Assembly: GCA_030725745.1 (NCBI GenBank)
Contig: JANRFH010000043.1
Location: 1-62,757, forward strand
Length of the DNA stretch: 62,757 bases
Source of the DNA: Akkermansiaceae bacterium
Lineage (GTDB): Bacteria > Verrucomicrobiota > Verrucomicrobiia > Verrucomicrobiales > Akkermansiaceae
Direction: 5' to 3'
The notes under the pieces were generated by a model, which made no database searches, was not told the DNA's origin, and was given only the letters and a program-made list of their open reading frames with translations. Position 1 is the stretch's first letter. Each line of letters opens with the position of its first letter. Positions 1-8,044 of this stretch are shown piece by piece. A program made the translations under genes and the position numbers.

Positions 1-148
1 GGGTCCCATCCATATCTAAGACCTGCGATATAGAGGTCGCTGTGAATAGTGCATTCACTAAAAAAACTTTAGCTAAAAGTGTTCTTTTCAAAGAATATTT
101 ATTGCTCGGTATTTGCTTTTTAAGAGAGGTGTTCCGAGAGGCTTTCAT
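1..148 (-). CDS. Exported protein of unknown function, 5' part only (runs off the left edge)
   Basis: An open reading frame starts with ATG at 148 and stays open to the window edge (49 codons). The N-terminus has a basic stretch (KASRNTSLKK, then KYSLKR) followed by a hydrophobic core (LLAKVFLVNALFTA) ending near TSISQ, which reads as a long signal peptide or a signal anchor. The mature part is outside the window, so no function can be given. No clear Shine-Dalgarno sequence is seen upstream, so the start is provisional. Confidence 0.5.
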   Translation of the reverse strand, partial: MKASRNTSLKKQIPSNKYSLKRTLLAKVFLVNALFTATSISQVLDMDGT

Positions 149-736
149 GGGGTGATAAGTGGGGTGCGGTGGAAAAGAGGGGCGTTGAATTCAGAGTGGT
201 GAATAGTGAATGACTGGCCAGATGAAGGAGGAATTGTGGGTTATTTCTTTCCTTGGTGGATGATTGAGCATGAAATCTGCTCATATTCACCAATTCACAT
301 ACATAGTCCCCTTACCCGCCGTGCCAAGGAAATTCTTCGCAGCGGGTATTTTTGAAATATTGTCAATGAAGTTTATGTGGGATCGAGAATCAGGGTGCGG
401 CCATCGCCGAGCGGGATTTCTACGGGTCTCCAATCCGGGCTCGAGAAAACTGCGTCCACGAGCCTCTAAATGGGGTCTAAATGGGGTCAGTCCCCGCTAT
501 CTAAATGGGGTCAGTCCCCGCTATCTCACATTTTCAGAGTGGACCGAGCCTACAATACAGCCTCGGATTCGCGACGAACTGCCTCCGGCCTTTCAAGGAT
601 TCAATGCTCCCGGGGCTGATTTCCCGTTTCTCGAAATTCTTGCCGGGTGTGCGATCGCGGAGCGGCTTCGCCGCCATCCTGAAATCGAACTGCACCCGAC
701 CCCATTGAGGATGTTGACAGAACAAGTGCAGGTGGT
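149..736. other. Intergenic region without a convincing gene
   Basis: Nearly 590 bases between the exported-protein start and the L,D-transpeptidase remnant. The left part is A/T-rich and holds short GTGAAT/ATTCAC inverted words near 42-58 and again near 196-215 and 286-297. The middle holds the REP-like repeats listed separately. The right part (about 540-736) is open on the plus strand and reads somewhat protein-like, but it has no credible start, no recognisable motif, and lies beside repeats and a pseudogene. I read the whole stretch as a decayed, repeat-invaded spacer. Confidence 0.5.
469..533 (+). repeat. Tandem REP-like hairpin repeats (GGGGTCAGTCCCC)
   Basis: Two adjacent near-identical copies of the unit AATGGGGTCAGTCCCCGCTA start near 479 and 503, and the second continues into CTCACATTTT. 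A truncated unit (AAATGGGGTCT) precedes them at 469-479. Each unit can fold into a GGGG/CCCC mini-hairpin with a five-base loop. A diverged copy with loop TAAGC lies at 4074-4105, a possible degenerate one near 1097-1115, and a CTCACATTTT tail near 7796. Such palindromic units are typical of REP sequences mobilised by Y1 (RAYT) transposases, but no transposase gene lies in this window. Confidence 0.6.
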
Positions 737-990
737 TCACCTGATGGTAACGGCACTGCCTTTCCCGACCAGCGTGTAAAAAGTGGCGGCATCCCAGTTC
801 GAAAGGCGGATACAGCCATGGCTTCCGGCGCGGCCTATGGTATCGGGGGCGGGGCTGCCGTGGATGCCGATGCCGGGGCGGTTCAGTCCGGCCCAGAGGA
901 TGCCGACGGGGTTGTTGGGGCCGGGGGGAAGGTTGTGGAAGTCATCGGTGCGCTCCCCGCGCGGAGGAGGTGCGTCGAGCGCGGAGTAAG
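737..990 (-). pseudogene. L,D-transpeptidase (YkuD) C-terminal remnant
   Basis: Reading the minus strand to the TGA at 737-739 gives a clear YkuD catalytic core: PPGPNNPVG, then GIGIHGSP, then GRAGSHGCIRLSNWDA. This contains the catalytic Cys in SHGCIRLS and the preceding HG motif. Intact family members cross-link peptidoglycan through 3-3 bonds or attach proteins to it, outside the inner membrane. Upstream the frame stays open to about 1113 but is low in family features, has no ATG, GTG or TTG start, and shows no signal peptide. The N-terminal half is therefore missing and I call it a 5'-truncated pseudogene. REP-like debris lies on both sides. A frameshifted but expressed gene is a less likely alternative. 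Confidence 0.6.
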
Positions 991-1129
991 TGCGTCTCGC
1001 GCCTTGAGTTCCGGGTGACGTCTCCGCCGCCTGTGGGAATCTGTGAAACGGATCGTGAGCGATACGGTTGGAGAGCTTTAAAAAACCTAATGTATCATTG
1101 GGGACAGAGGTTCAGTCCCGAATGGCAAA

Positions 1130-2554
1130 TCACTTGCCGAACTGAGCGACTACTGCGGTGACCGTAGCCTTCGCGTCGCCGTAGAGCATGCGGGTGTTTT
1201 CGCCGAAGAAGAGGGCGTTTTCGAGGCCGGAGAATCCCGCTCCTTTGCCGCGTTTGAGGCAATAGACGGTTTTCGCTTCGTGGGCATTGATGATGGGCAT
1301 GCCGTAGATGGGGCTTCCGGGATCGTTGAGGGCGGCGGGGTTCACCACGTCATTGGCTCCGATGACGATGGCGACATCAACCGTCCCGATGATGGGATTG
1401 ACCTGATCCATTTCACAAAGCTGCTCGAAGGGGACATCGGCCTCGGCGAGAAGGACGTTCATGTGGCCGGGCATGCGGCCTGCGACGGGATGGATGGCAA
1501 AACGGACTTCCGCACCGTTATTTTCGAGAATCCCCGCGAGTTCTTTCACGACATGCTGGGCTTGGGCGACAGCCATGCCGTAGCCGGGAATGAAGACGAC
1601 GCTCTGGGCGGCTTCGAGAACGTAGAAGGCGTCTTCTGCGGATGATGCTTTCATCTCCCCCTGGACTTCGCCTGCCGCCTGTGTGGTGGCACCGAATCCG
1701 CTGAACAGCACGTTGGCGATCGTGCGATTCATGGACTTGCACATGATCATGGTCAGGATGATTCCCGAAGCACCGACAAGACAGCCCGCGACCACCAGCA
1801 CGTTGTTAAGGATGATGAATCCCGCCATCGATGCGGCGACACCCGAAAGGGAATTAAGAAGGGAAATGACCACTGGCATGTCCCCGCCACCGATGGGGAG
1901 GGTCATCAAGATGCCGAGTGCGAGCGCTAGGACTACGAGGATGAGTCCGGCTACGAAGGCGGTCTGGTTGTCGGTACCGAGCGACATCAGGACGATGCCG
2001 ACGAGTGCTGCGGCGGTGACTAGAAAGCTGAGTGCTTTCTGCCCGGGAAAAAGAGTGGGCGTTCCGGAGAGTTTTCCAGAGAGCTTTCCGTAGGCGACGA
2101 GGCTTCCGGTAAAGGTGACGCCGCCGATAAGAACCGTCAGGCCGATGGCGACCATCACGAACCAACCGGGAACGACCACGCCACTCTGTGCCTGGAGTTG
2201 CACGAGGTATTCGGCGGTGCCGTTGTCACGGAGCTTCACGTATTCCGCCGCGCCAACAAAAAGGGAGGCAAGCCCCCCTACCCCGTTGAAAAGGGCGACG
2301 AGTTCCGGCATTCCGGTCATTTTCACCCGAATGGATGCCACTGCACCGATGATCGCACCGAGCGCGATGCCACCCACGACCATGCCCCAGTCCAGGCCGA
2401 GATACATGAGCGTGGCGACCACGGCCACAAGCATCCCGATAGAAGAAAGGCGGTTGCCACGACGGGCGGTATCCGCAGAGCCGAGCATCTTGATCCCGAA
2501 GATGAACAGGATGGAGGAAGCGATGTAGAGGAGGTTGATGAGGACAGCGTTCAT
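1130..2554 (-). CDS. pntB: NAD(P) transhydrogenase subunit beta
   Basis: This membrane subunit of the proton-translocating transhydrogenase carries domain II helices and the NADP(H)-binding domain III, coupling hydride transfer between NADH and NADP+ to proton flow across the inner membrane. The 474-aa product begins MNAVLINLLYIASSILFIFG and has a run of hydrophobic helices over about residues 1-265. Domain III shows the dinucleotide motif GYGMAVAQAQ near residue 322 and GANDVVNPAA near 400. I chose the ATG at 2554 rather than a longer upstream frame because it starts at the first helix and overlaps the stop of the preceding gene by 4 nt (ATGA). It is the last gene of a three-gene operon. Confidence 0.95.
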   Translation of the reverse strand: MNAVLINLLYIASSILFIFGIKMLGSADTARRGNRLSSIGMLVAVVATLMYLGLDWGMVVGGIALGAIIGAVASIRVKMTGMPELVALFNGVGGLASLFVGAAEYVKLRDNGTAEYLVQLQAQSGVVVPGWFVMVAIGLTVLIGGVTFTGSLVAYGKLSGKLSGTPTLFPGQKALSFLVTAAALVGIVLMSLGTDNQTAFVAGLILVVLALALGILMTLPIGGGDMPVVISLLNSLSGVAASMAGFIILNNVLVVAGCLVGASGIILTMIMCKSMNRTIANVLFSGFGATTQAAGEVQGEMKASSAEDAFYVLEAAQSVVFIPGYGMAVAQAQHVVKELAGILENNGAEVRFAIHPVAGRMPGHMNVLLAEADVPFEQLCEMDQVNPIIGTVDVAIVIGANDVVNPAALNDPGSPIYGMPIINAHEAKTVYCLKRGKGAGFSGLENALFFGENTRMLYGDAKATVTAVVAQFGK

Positions 2555-2865
2555 GCTTTCGGCTCCCCTTTCCCTGAAGTGTCCTTTTTCTTGAACATGG
2601 CGAGCATCCTGTCGGTGACCATGTAGCCACCTACTACGTTGATCGTAGCTAAGACCACGGCGGCGAATCCGAACCATTTCGCAGCGGGCGACTCACCCAT
2701 ATTCAGGGCAAGAAGAGCACCGACGATGGTGATGCCGGATATCGCGTTAGCACCGCTCATCAGAGGGGTGTGCAACTGCGAAGGGACTTTTGCAATCAAC
2801 TCGAAACCGAGGAAGATCGACAGAGTGAAGGCGAAGAGGAGGAGTAATAATGGGGCGAGTTCCAT
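2551..2865 (-). CDS. pntAB: NAD(P) transhydrogenase subunit alpha, membrane part (PntAB)
   Basis: A 104-aa protein made almost entirely of hydrophobic segments, with the family-typical stretch KVPSQLHTPLMSGANAISG in the middle and a short charged C-terminal tail. In E. coli this is the C-terminal membrane part of PntA; here it is a separate gene, as in Rhodospirillum and many non-enteric bacteria. It forms the proton channel together with the PntB helices. It lies 6 nt after pntAA and overlaps pntB by 4 nt, so the three products are probably translated together. Confidence 0.93.
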   Translation of the reverse strand: MELAPLLLLLFAFTLSIFLGFELIAKVPSQLHTPLMSGANAISGITIVGALLALNMGESPAAKWFGFAAVVLATINVVGGYMVTDRMLAMFKKKDTSGKGEPKA

Positions 2866-2871
2866 GGTTAG

Positions 2872-3999
2872 TTAAGAGGTAAAGCGTTCGTGGACGATGG
2901 CGCCATCGTGAGTGAGGAGGCAGCCTTTGATGATTTCATCTTCGGTTTTCAGAGGAAACTCTTTGGCTTCCCCGTCCCAGAAGTGCTCGATGAGGTTGAA
3001 CATGTTTGCGGAAAACATCTGACTGGCGTGGCGCGGGACTTTGCGTTCGAGAGCGTTCCAGCCGATGATCCTGACTCCCCCGTCGGTGACAATTTCCTCG
3101 TTGGAAACGGTTCCTTCGACATTGCCGCCACCTTCCGCCGCGAGATCCACGATGATGCTTCCAGGACGCATTCCGGAGATCATTTGGGAGGTGAGCAGAA
3201 CCGGTGCCTTGCGTCCGAATACCTTGGCGGTGGTGATGACGATATCCGAAGAGCTGCAAACTTTTGCCATTCCGGTGCGCTGGAGCTCGACCTGTTCGGG
3301 GGTGAGTTCCTTGGCGTATCCCTGTTCGGTTTGGCCGACTTCTCCGATATCGATTTTCACGAATTTCGCGCCAAGCGATTTCACCTGTTCCTCGACGACG
3401 GGACGGGTGTCGAAAGCCTCTACCCGCGCACCCAGGCGGCGGGCGGTGGCGATGGCCTGGAGGCCGGCAACCCCGACCCCGATGATAAATACTTTGGCGG
3501 GCGAGATGGTTCCAGCTGGGGTCATCATCATAGGCAGGATGGAATCCAGTTGCTCGGAGGCGGTGATAACGGACATGTAACCGGCAAGGTTCGCCTGGCT
3601 GCTGAGGACGTCCATTTTCTGCGCGAGGGTGGAACGGGGAATGAGTTCGCTGCACAGGGCACTGACTTTCGCGGCGGCGTAGGCTTCGATGCGCTCGCGG
3701 GAGCCGAATGGATCCATCAGCCCTGTGGCCATGGAGCCGGGCTTCTGGAGAGCGATCTCCGCAAGATCCGCAGGAAGGACGCGGATCACGAAATCCGCGG
3801 AACCTAACGACGAATTCCGGTCTGTCGAAATCGAGGCACCAGCGGCAGTGTAATCTGCATCAAGATGCCCGGCTGCATTTCCAGCGCCGGTCTCTATGGA
3901 TACCGACGCCCCTAGTTTCAGCAGCTTTGCGACGGAGACAGGATCAAGCGCCACACGGGTTTCAAGCGCATTTATTTCCCGGGGAACGTAGATCAACAT
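2872..3999 (-). CDS. pntAA: NAD(P) transhydrogenase subunit alpha, NAD-binding part (PntAA)
   Basis: A soluble domain I protein (375 aa) that binds NAD(H) on the cytoplasmic face. It begins MLIYVPREINALETRVALDP, the alanine-dehydrogenase/PNT N-terminal signature. The Rossmann motif GVGVAGLQAIATARRLGA lies near residue 173, followed by FDTRPVVEEQVKSLGA. It is the first gene of the pnt operon. The spacer upstream (4000-4236) holds a REP-like copy and no obvious promoter that I can call with confidence. The split alpha subunit supports an Rru-type three-subunit enzyme. Confidence 0.94.
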   Translation of the reverse strand: MLIYVPREINALETRVALDPVSVAKLLKLGASVSIETGAGNAAGHLDADYTAAGASISTDRNSSLGSADFVIRVLPADLAEIALQKPGSMATGLMDPFGSRERIEAYAAAKVSALCSELIPRSTLAQKMDVLSSQANLAGYMSVITASEQLDSILPMMMTPAGTISPAKVFIIGVGVAGLQAIATARRLGARVEAFDTRPVVEEQVKSLGAKFVKIDIGEVGQTEQGYAKELTPEQVELQRTGMAKVCSSSDIVITTAKVFGRKAPVLLTSQMISGMRPGSIIVDLAAEGGGNVEGTVSNEEIVTDGGVRIIGWNALERKVPRHASQMFSANMFNLIEHFWDGEAKEFPLKTEDEIIKGCLLTHDGAIVHERFTS

Positions 4000-4073
4000 G
4001 TCTCCAAGCCGTGAGTTTTGTGAAATTGCATTGGGTTACTTAAGCGGAAGCAGGTGAATCACGGCAAGCCCAT

Positions 4074-4240
4074 TCATGGGGTAAGCCCCCGCTATCTCAT
4101 ATTTTCGTGGATTGCGTGAGTTCATCATCCTCGGTCTCCGCTACGGCCGCCTTTCCCACACCATCAAAGTCGAAGCCGCCTCCCGCCAAATCACCTCCGT
4201 CGATATATTCAGCCAAAGGTATGAAAGAGACCGAGCCTAC
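4074..4240 (+). repeat. Diverged REP-like copy with a longer tail
   Basis: ATGGGGTAAGCCCCCGCTAT followed by CTCATATTTT matches the units at 479-530 with a changed loop (TAAGC for TCAGT). After the tail, about 125 bases lead to the 12-mer GACCGAGCCTAC near 4229-4240. The same 12-mer directly follows the tail of the copy at 505-533. The shared right-hand word suggests one element present in a short and a long form. The intervening bases can be read as an open frame (REFIILGLRYGRLSHTIKVE) but have no ATG start. Confidence 0.45.
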
Positions 4241-4692
4241 TCCTCCTCGGGTTGGTTCAGGATACCCATATCATACTTGATTTTCCAAGAGCCGTCCGCC
4301 TGCCGCTCCCAGATGTGCATGGCCTTGAAGCTGTCGGTGGTGAAGATGTCGTAAGCGATGTCACCCTCGACCCGAATCTCGATGTATTCCCGCCCACTCT
4401 TCCAATCTGCGGGAGGTTTTGAGTTGGGGTTCTTGCTGGCTTCGGCAGCCCGTTCTTCGAAGTAGCGGCTGATCTCAGCGCGATCCCAAACATCAGGTTC
4501 GGTATGTAGCCTCTTGGCGTCGTCAGTGAAAAAGCTCTCTACCTTGAGGAAATCCTCCGATGCCCAGGCTGATTCGTATTCGTTGATCGCAGACTTCAGG
4601 GAATCCAAGTCAGCTTCTTCATCCCGACAGCCGGAACCGGTGAGAACGGAGAGAATCAGCAGAGCCCGGAGAAGAATCTTTGAATCTTTCAT
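4237..4692 (-). CDS. Exported SnoaL/DUF4440-like (NTF2 fold) protein
   Basis: The 151-aa product has an N-terminal hydrophobic segment ending at GSGC, which may be an imperfect lipobox and so a lipoprotein. The rest (SAINEYESAWASEDFLKVES, then FFTDDAKRL, ending with SWKIKYDMGIL) has the helix-then-sheet pattern of NTF2-like DUF4440/SnoaL domains, which usually bind small ligands or act as accessory domains. No catalytic residues can be assigned. Its stop abuts the right end of the repeat at 4074-4240. It stands alone, with unrelated genes around it. Confidence 0.7.
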   Translation of the reverse strand: MKDSKILLRALLILSVLTGSGCRDEEADLDSLKSAINEYESAWASEDFLKVESFFTDDAKRLHTEPDVWDRAEISRYFEERAAEASKNPNSKPPADWKSGREYIEIRVEGDIAYDIFTTDSFKAMHIWERQADGSWKIKYDMGILNQPEEE

Positions 4693-4821
4693 AGCGAAGC
4701 AAAGCTATTCAATGTTCCTTCCCCAGCAAGGAGCCTTTTGGCGTCAGTCTTAGGCTAAGGCACATCCTTGCACCTACTACCTAATGAACAATGCATCCCC
4801 CTCTGGATGCTGCTGGCACGC

Positions 4822-5784
4822 TCACTTTCCGGCTCCGCGCTTTTGCTCAAAGAGCCAAATCAACGCCTCACCACTCTTATAGACCGGCTTGTGAACGACA
4901 TGCCCCTCTCCGGCAAGTTCGGTGAATTTGTATTTGGTCGATCCCGCCTTTTTCTGAGCCTCCGCCATCTCACGAGCCTTTTCCACCGGATGATCGTCGA
5001 GTTCGCCGTGAAACTGCCAGATCGGGAAGTCCTTCAGCTTCTCAATATTCCCGGGGTTTCCTGCGTTTCCTAGCACGATCGCGCCTGCGTATAGCGACTG
5101 ATATTCTGTGATCTGATGCCAAGTTCCCGCCCCACCCATGGATCCGCCAGTGATATAGATCCGGTTGACGTCGATGGGGAGATGCTTCGAAAGAGACTTC
5201 ACCAACTCGGCCACCATCTCCCCTTCGGGGCCACTCCAGCTTGAACCGACCGCGCAACGGGGTGCGACCACGAAGGCAGGATTAGCATCGGCAAATTCTC
5301 CCCCAGAATAAACGTTTGCCGCCTCGCCGGGAGACCATGGCTCATCCCCTCCTCTTCCCGAGCCGCCATGAAGCGCCACAACCAAAGGATAGCGTTCGCT
5401 GCTTCTTGCGTCCTCCGGCCCGTAGAGCTGAAAGGGCATCCCGCCCTCCGTCTTGCTCTGCACGAAGTCTCCGGTGACCAGATCTTTGTAGGGGCCGGAT
5501 TTCAGACCGTCCTCTCGGGTTTTCTCATCCTCATCAACTGCTGCGTCCTTTGCCTCTGCGGCCACCAAGCTCTTCACAAAATTTTGGTCATCCTCAGAGA
5601 GCATCTCGAGCGTCAGATCCATGCGCTTGCCGTCCGTCTTGCGCTGCACAGTGACACCTTTTTCATCGACCGAAATCAGCTCAGCTTCGAGTGTGCGCCC
5701 GTCGGCAGCTGTCCAGGTGCGCACTTCGCCTCCATTTAGACTCGTGCTAATGATAAGGCTTAGGAAAAGAAGCTTGGGTTTCAT
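4822..5784 (-). CDS. Exported SHD1 domain-alpha/beta hydrolase (PHB-depolymerase/feruloyl-esterase-like)
   Basis: A 320-aa protein with a signal peptide (MKPKLLFLSLIISTSLNGGE). Residues of about 20-75 form an SLA1-homology-like domain (RTWTAADGRTLEAELIS to LTLEMLSEDDQNFVKSL). The rest is an alpha/beta hydrolase of the LpqC/PHB-depolymerase type: YPLVVALHGGSGRGG forms the oxyanion region, GGSMGG near residue 213 holds the nucleophile Ser, GELDDHPV holds the likely acid, and GEGHVVHK near 294 holds the His. It probably cleaves esters, perhaps on polysaccharides, outside the cytoplasm. I start at ATG 5784 rather than GTG 5802 because the signal peptide begins there. A separate gene at 6492 ends in the same kind of SHD1 domain. 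Confidence 0.85.
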   Translation of the reverse strand: MKPKLLFLSLIISTSLNGGEVRTWTAADGRTLEAELISVDEKGVTVQRKTDGKRMDLTLEMLSEDDQNFVKSLVAAEAKDAAVDEDEKTREDGLKSGPYKDLVTGDFVQSKTEGGMPFQLYGPEDARSSERYPLVVALHGGSGRGGDEPWSPGEAANVYSGGEFADANPAFVVAPRCAVGSSWSGPEGEMVAELVKSLSKHLPIDVNRIYITGGSMGGAGTWHQITEYQSLYAGAIVLGNAGNPGNIEKLKDFPIWQFHGELDDHPVEKAREMAEAQKKAGSTKYKFTELAGEGHVVHKPVYKSGEALIWLFEQKRGAGK

Positions 5785-5978
5785 TGGGGTAGAAAATCCC
5801 ACGGTAGGGAAATCCGAAAAGGAATCAATGGGAAGATGAAGGGCTCAGCACCCGCCAACGCCTTCTTGTTCGACTCGTTTGCCTTCTACCCCCATTACCT
5901 TGGCGACAATTTTGGAACGTATTCGGCCAAACCCATTCGCAGTTGGCTGGGACATGCCTACTCTTCACATAGAAACAG

Positions 5979-6365
5979 TCACTTCACGATCAACTCTCCC
6001 TCCGTCTCGCTCCATATCAAGACTTCTTCGCCACTGCGGCTTGAGCCAATCTGCTGATAAAACCAGCCATATCTTGGAGTCCATGAGAAATCATAACAGC
6101 GGACACGCCTGACCATACGGCCATCCTCGAGAATCGGGTGAACCGCAGTTACCCGGCGCACCTGTCTCTCTACAAAACCGTCTTCTGAACGTTTTTCTCC
6201 TTCGATCACGGATGCCACATTTATCCCACCTGATTTGATATCCAAGACTTCCAAGATCAATCGCTTCGCAAGATCTTCACTGAGTTCACTGGTTGGTTCC
6301 GCAGCAGGCAAAATGCTCTGGAGACCGATACACAGTAATGAGATCACGAAAAGTAAGAGCTTCAT
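5979..6365 (-). CDS. Small exported protein of unknown function
   Basis: I do not recognise this 128-aa protein. A clean signal peptide (MKLLLFVISLLCIGLQSILPAAEP) is followed by a mixed domain with SEDLAKRLILEVLDIKSGGI, a basic stretch (RQVRRVTAVHPI), and CYDFSWTPRYGWFYQQIG. The aromatic-rich end suggests a beta-sandwich or a binding surface. It stands alone on its strand, convergent with nothing nearby. Its start at ATG 6365 fits the signal peptide. Confidence 0.7.
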   Translation of the reverse strand: MKLLLFVISLLCIGLQSILPAAEPTSELSEDLAKRLILEVLDIKSGGINVASVIEGEKRSEDGFVERQVRRVTAVHPILEDGRMVRRVRCYDFSWTPRYGWFYQQIGSSRSGEEVLIWSETEGELIVK

Positions 6366-6491
6366 TTGTAGCCAAAGTATCTGCGGATCGGATTAAATCA
6401 ATTATTCAGATGGCTCTCCAAAATTAACGATGAGACTTGAATAGATTCGGTCACTTTACTCGTATAGGCATTGGGAATACACAGACTCACG

Positions 6492-7148
6492 ATGAAAATC
6501 CTCTTCTTCTTGGCACTCATGGCAACCCAGTCATTCGCTCTGGACTACGAGCGGGACATCCTGCCGATCTTTGAGAAGAAGTGCTTCGACTGCCACAGCG
6601 CGGAAGCCAAAAAACTCAAAGGCGGATTGAAATTAGATGATGAAGAGCACTTCTTCAATCGCTTCGCCAAAAATGACGTCGTCATTCCAGGCGATTGGGA
6701 TGCGAGTTACCTTTTCGTGACCCTAGTGATGCCACTTAAAGAAGACGGTGCGATGCCACCAGATGGCAAAGGTGATAGATTGAATGAGGAAGAGATCATG
6801 GCAGTAGCCCAGTGGATTCATGAGGGCGCAAAGATCGGCAAGGAAAAAGGAGAGGAGGGATCGGAAGAAATGGAGCCTTCAAAGATTCTGAAGTTTCACA
6901 ACGGACTCCTTCTTAAAGACGGCGATGAAGCACCACCTGAAGAGGCAAAACCGGAGCCTGAGTGGGAAGATTGGACAAATAGCGAAGGCAAAAAGATCAC
7001 CGCGAAATACAAGAAACTGGCAAACGGGAAAGTCAGCTTCGAACTCGAGGGGGGAAAGAATGTGGACTATCCCTTCGAGCAGCTATCAGAGGAAAGTCAG
7101 TTACGGATCAAGCAGCTAGCAGATGAAGACGCTATCCCACGATCATGA
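6492..7148 (+). CDS. Exported planctomycete-type cytochrome c-SHD1 protein
   Basis: The 218-aa product has a signal peptide (MKILFFLALMATQSFA) and then a PSC1-like haem domain with one CxxCH site (CFDCHSAEAKKLKGGLKLDD) at about residues 31-35. An ADYERDILP-type start and MPPDGKGDRLNEEEI complete the family pattern, with the Met as possible distal ligand. A charged linker leads to an SLA1-homology-like domain at about 157-209 (WTNSEGKKITAKYKKLANGK). In larger relatives the cytochrome part precedes PSD1/PSCyt domains; here it stands with SHD1 alone. It could carry electrons or act as a haem-based sensor in the periplasm. I chose ATG 6492 over TTG 6471 because of the signal peptide. Confidence 0.85.
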   Translation: MKILFFLALMATQSFALDYERDILPIFEKKCFDCHSAEAKKLKGGLKLDDEEHFFNRFAKNDVVIPGDWDASYLFVTLVMPLKEDGAMPPDGKGDRLNEEEIMAVAQWIHEGAKIGKEKGEEGSEEMEPSKILKFHNGLLLKDGDEAPPEEAKPEPEWEDWTNSEGKKITAKYKKLANGKVSFELEGGKNVDYPFEQLSEESQLRIKQLADEDAIPRS

Positions 7149-7265
7149 AATCTCTAGTAATCCCATTTCTCCCATATCTTGTCATGGCACAGCTTTAGCC
7201 ATCATCTGCCCTTCTTTACTGAAAAACCACTTCAACTTGATCGCTAGCCGTGCAAGCTTCCATGC

Positions 7266-7760
7266 ATGGCAGATAATTTATCAGGATACAGCTTGTTGTG
7301 GGAGTGTATCCAAGAGAAGGAAGAATATCCCATTTTTCGGATCACCTATCTGAGCCGCCCTGCATGGCCTTTTACCGATACTGATCTTGATGACATCGAG
7401 AGTAAATCGGTCGCAGCAAATAACTCGCGCGATGTAACAGGCCTTCTGATCGTGAATGGTGATCGCATTCTCCAGATTCTTGAGGGACGTGAATCCGCTG
7501 TGCGTGAACTTTACACGAAGATCGAAGCGGACGCGCGCCACACGATTACCAAGCTAGTATCCGCGATGGAAGACGAAGAACGGTTGCTGCTCACATGGAG
7601 CATGGTAGTGCGCAGAGTAAGTGGAATCCCCCGTGACGCCCTGAAGGAATATGAAAAGCTATACGATGAGCTACTGAACTCCGAGGAGCCGCGAGAAATC
7701 ACGATCGATCATGCTGATCTACTCAGATCAATTTCCCTATTTAGTGCTCTCCCGAGCTAG
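7266..7760 (+). CDS. BLUF-domain blue-light photoreceptor
   Basis: The 164-aa protein is essentially a stand-alone BLUF (FAD-binding blue-light sensor) domain with a 23-residue N-terminal extension and a short helical tail. The flavin-site residues sit with the spacing known from AppA and Slr1694: Tyr28 in FRITYLSRP, Asn52 in NNSRDVTGLL, Gln70 in RILQILEG (42 after the Tyr), and Trp111/Met113 in LLTWSMVV (43 from Gln to Met). No GGDEF, EAL or cyclase output domain is present, so it should act through a partner protein that is not obvious nearby. The start at ATG 7266 is the only ATG; TTG codons shortly after are possible. Confidence 0.9.
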   Translation: MADNLSGYSLLWECIQEKEEYPIFRITYLSRPAWPFTDTDLDDIESKSVAANNSRDVTGLLIVNGDRILQILEGRESAVRELYTKIEADARHTITKLVSAMEDEERLLLTWSMVVRRVSGIPRDALKEYEKLYDELLNSEEPREITIDHADLLRSISLFSALPS

Positions 7761-7850
7761 ACGTAACTGGTTTCACTGAGATCTAGTCGCCGACATCTCA
7801 CATTTTATAATTCGCACGACGACAGCTACTACTCGTGGCTATCATCTATT

Positions 7851-7962
7851 CTAGAAGCCGCTCAAAGTTTTGCTTTTCCACATCTGGAGTTTTCTGGGTG
7901 ATGATTTTTTCTCCGCGTTCGAAATCTTTCGATATTTTTGCGGCTGCCTCACCGTTTGTGAG
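7851..7962 (-). other. Possible C-terminal gene remnant in a 284-base spacer
   Basis: The space between the BLUF and RDD genes holds no full gene. On the minus strand, 37 codons read like real protein (EAAAKISKDFERGEKIITQK, then a charged amphipathic tail ending at TAG 7851-7853). The frame begins right after a TAG and lacks a start codon, so it is at best a fragment. A CTCACATTTT word at about 7796-7805 matches the tail of the REP-like units. I see no terminator or promoter that I can support. Confidence 0.2.
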
Positions 7963-8044
7963 CTAACCCCTGGAATGAAGAGCCCGCCCACGCTCAAATA
8001 AACCGCTCTCGACACTTTACTTCAGAGTCATTCAACTTCCCGTG

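Noticed and set aside
264-779. A 171-codon plus-strand open frame in the left intergenic region
   Set aside because: It runs through the REP-like repeats (which encode its NGVSPRYL repeats) and its end lies antisense to the L,D-transpeptidase remnant. No motif or signal peptide is visible.
4112-4354. An 80-codon plus-strand frame starting with TTG after the REP-like copy
   Set aside because: It overlaps antisense the start of the SnoaL-like gene's 3' end, has no ATG, and loses protein-like character after about 35 codons. I treat its first part as repeat sequence.
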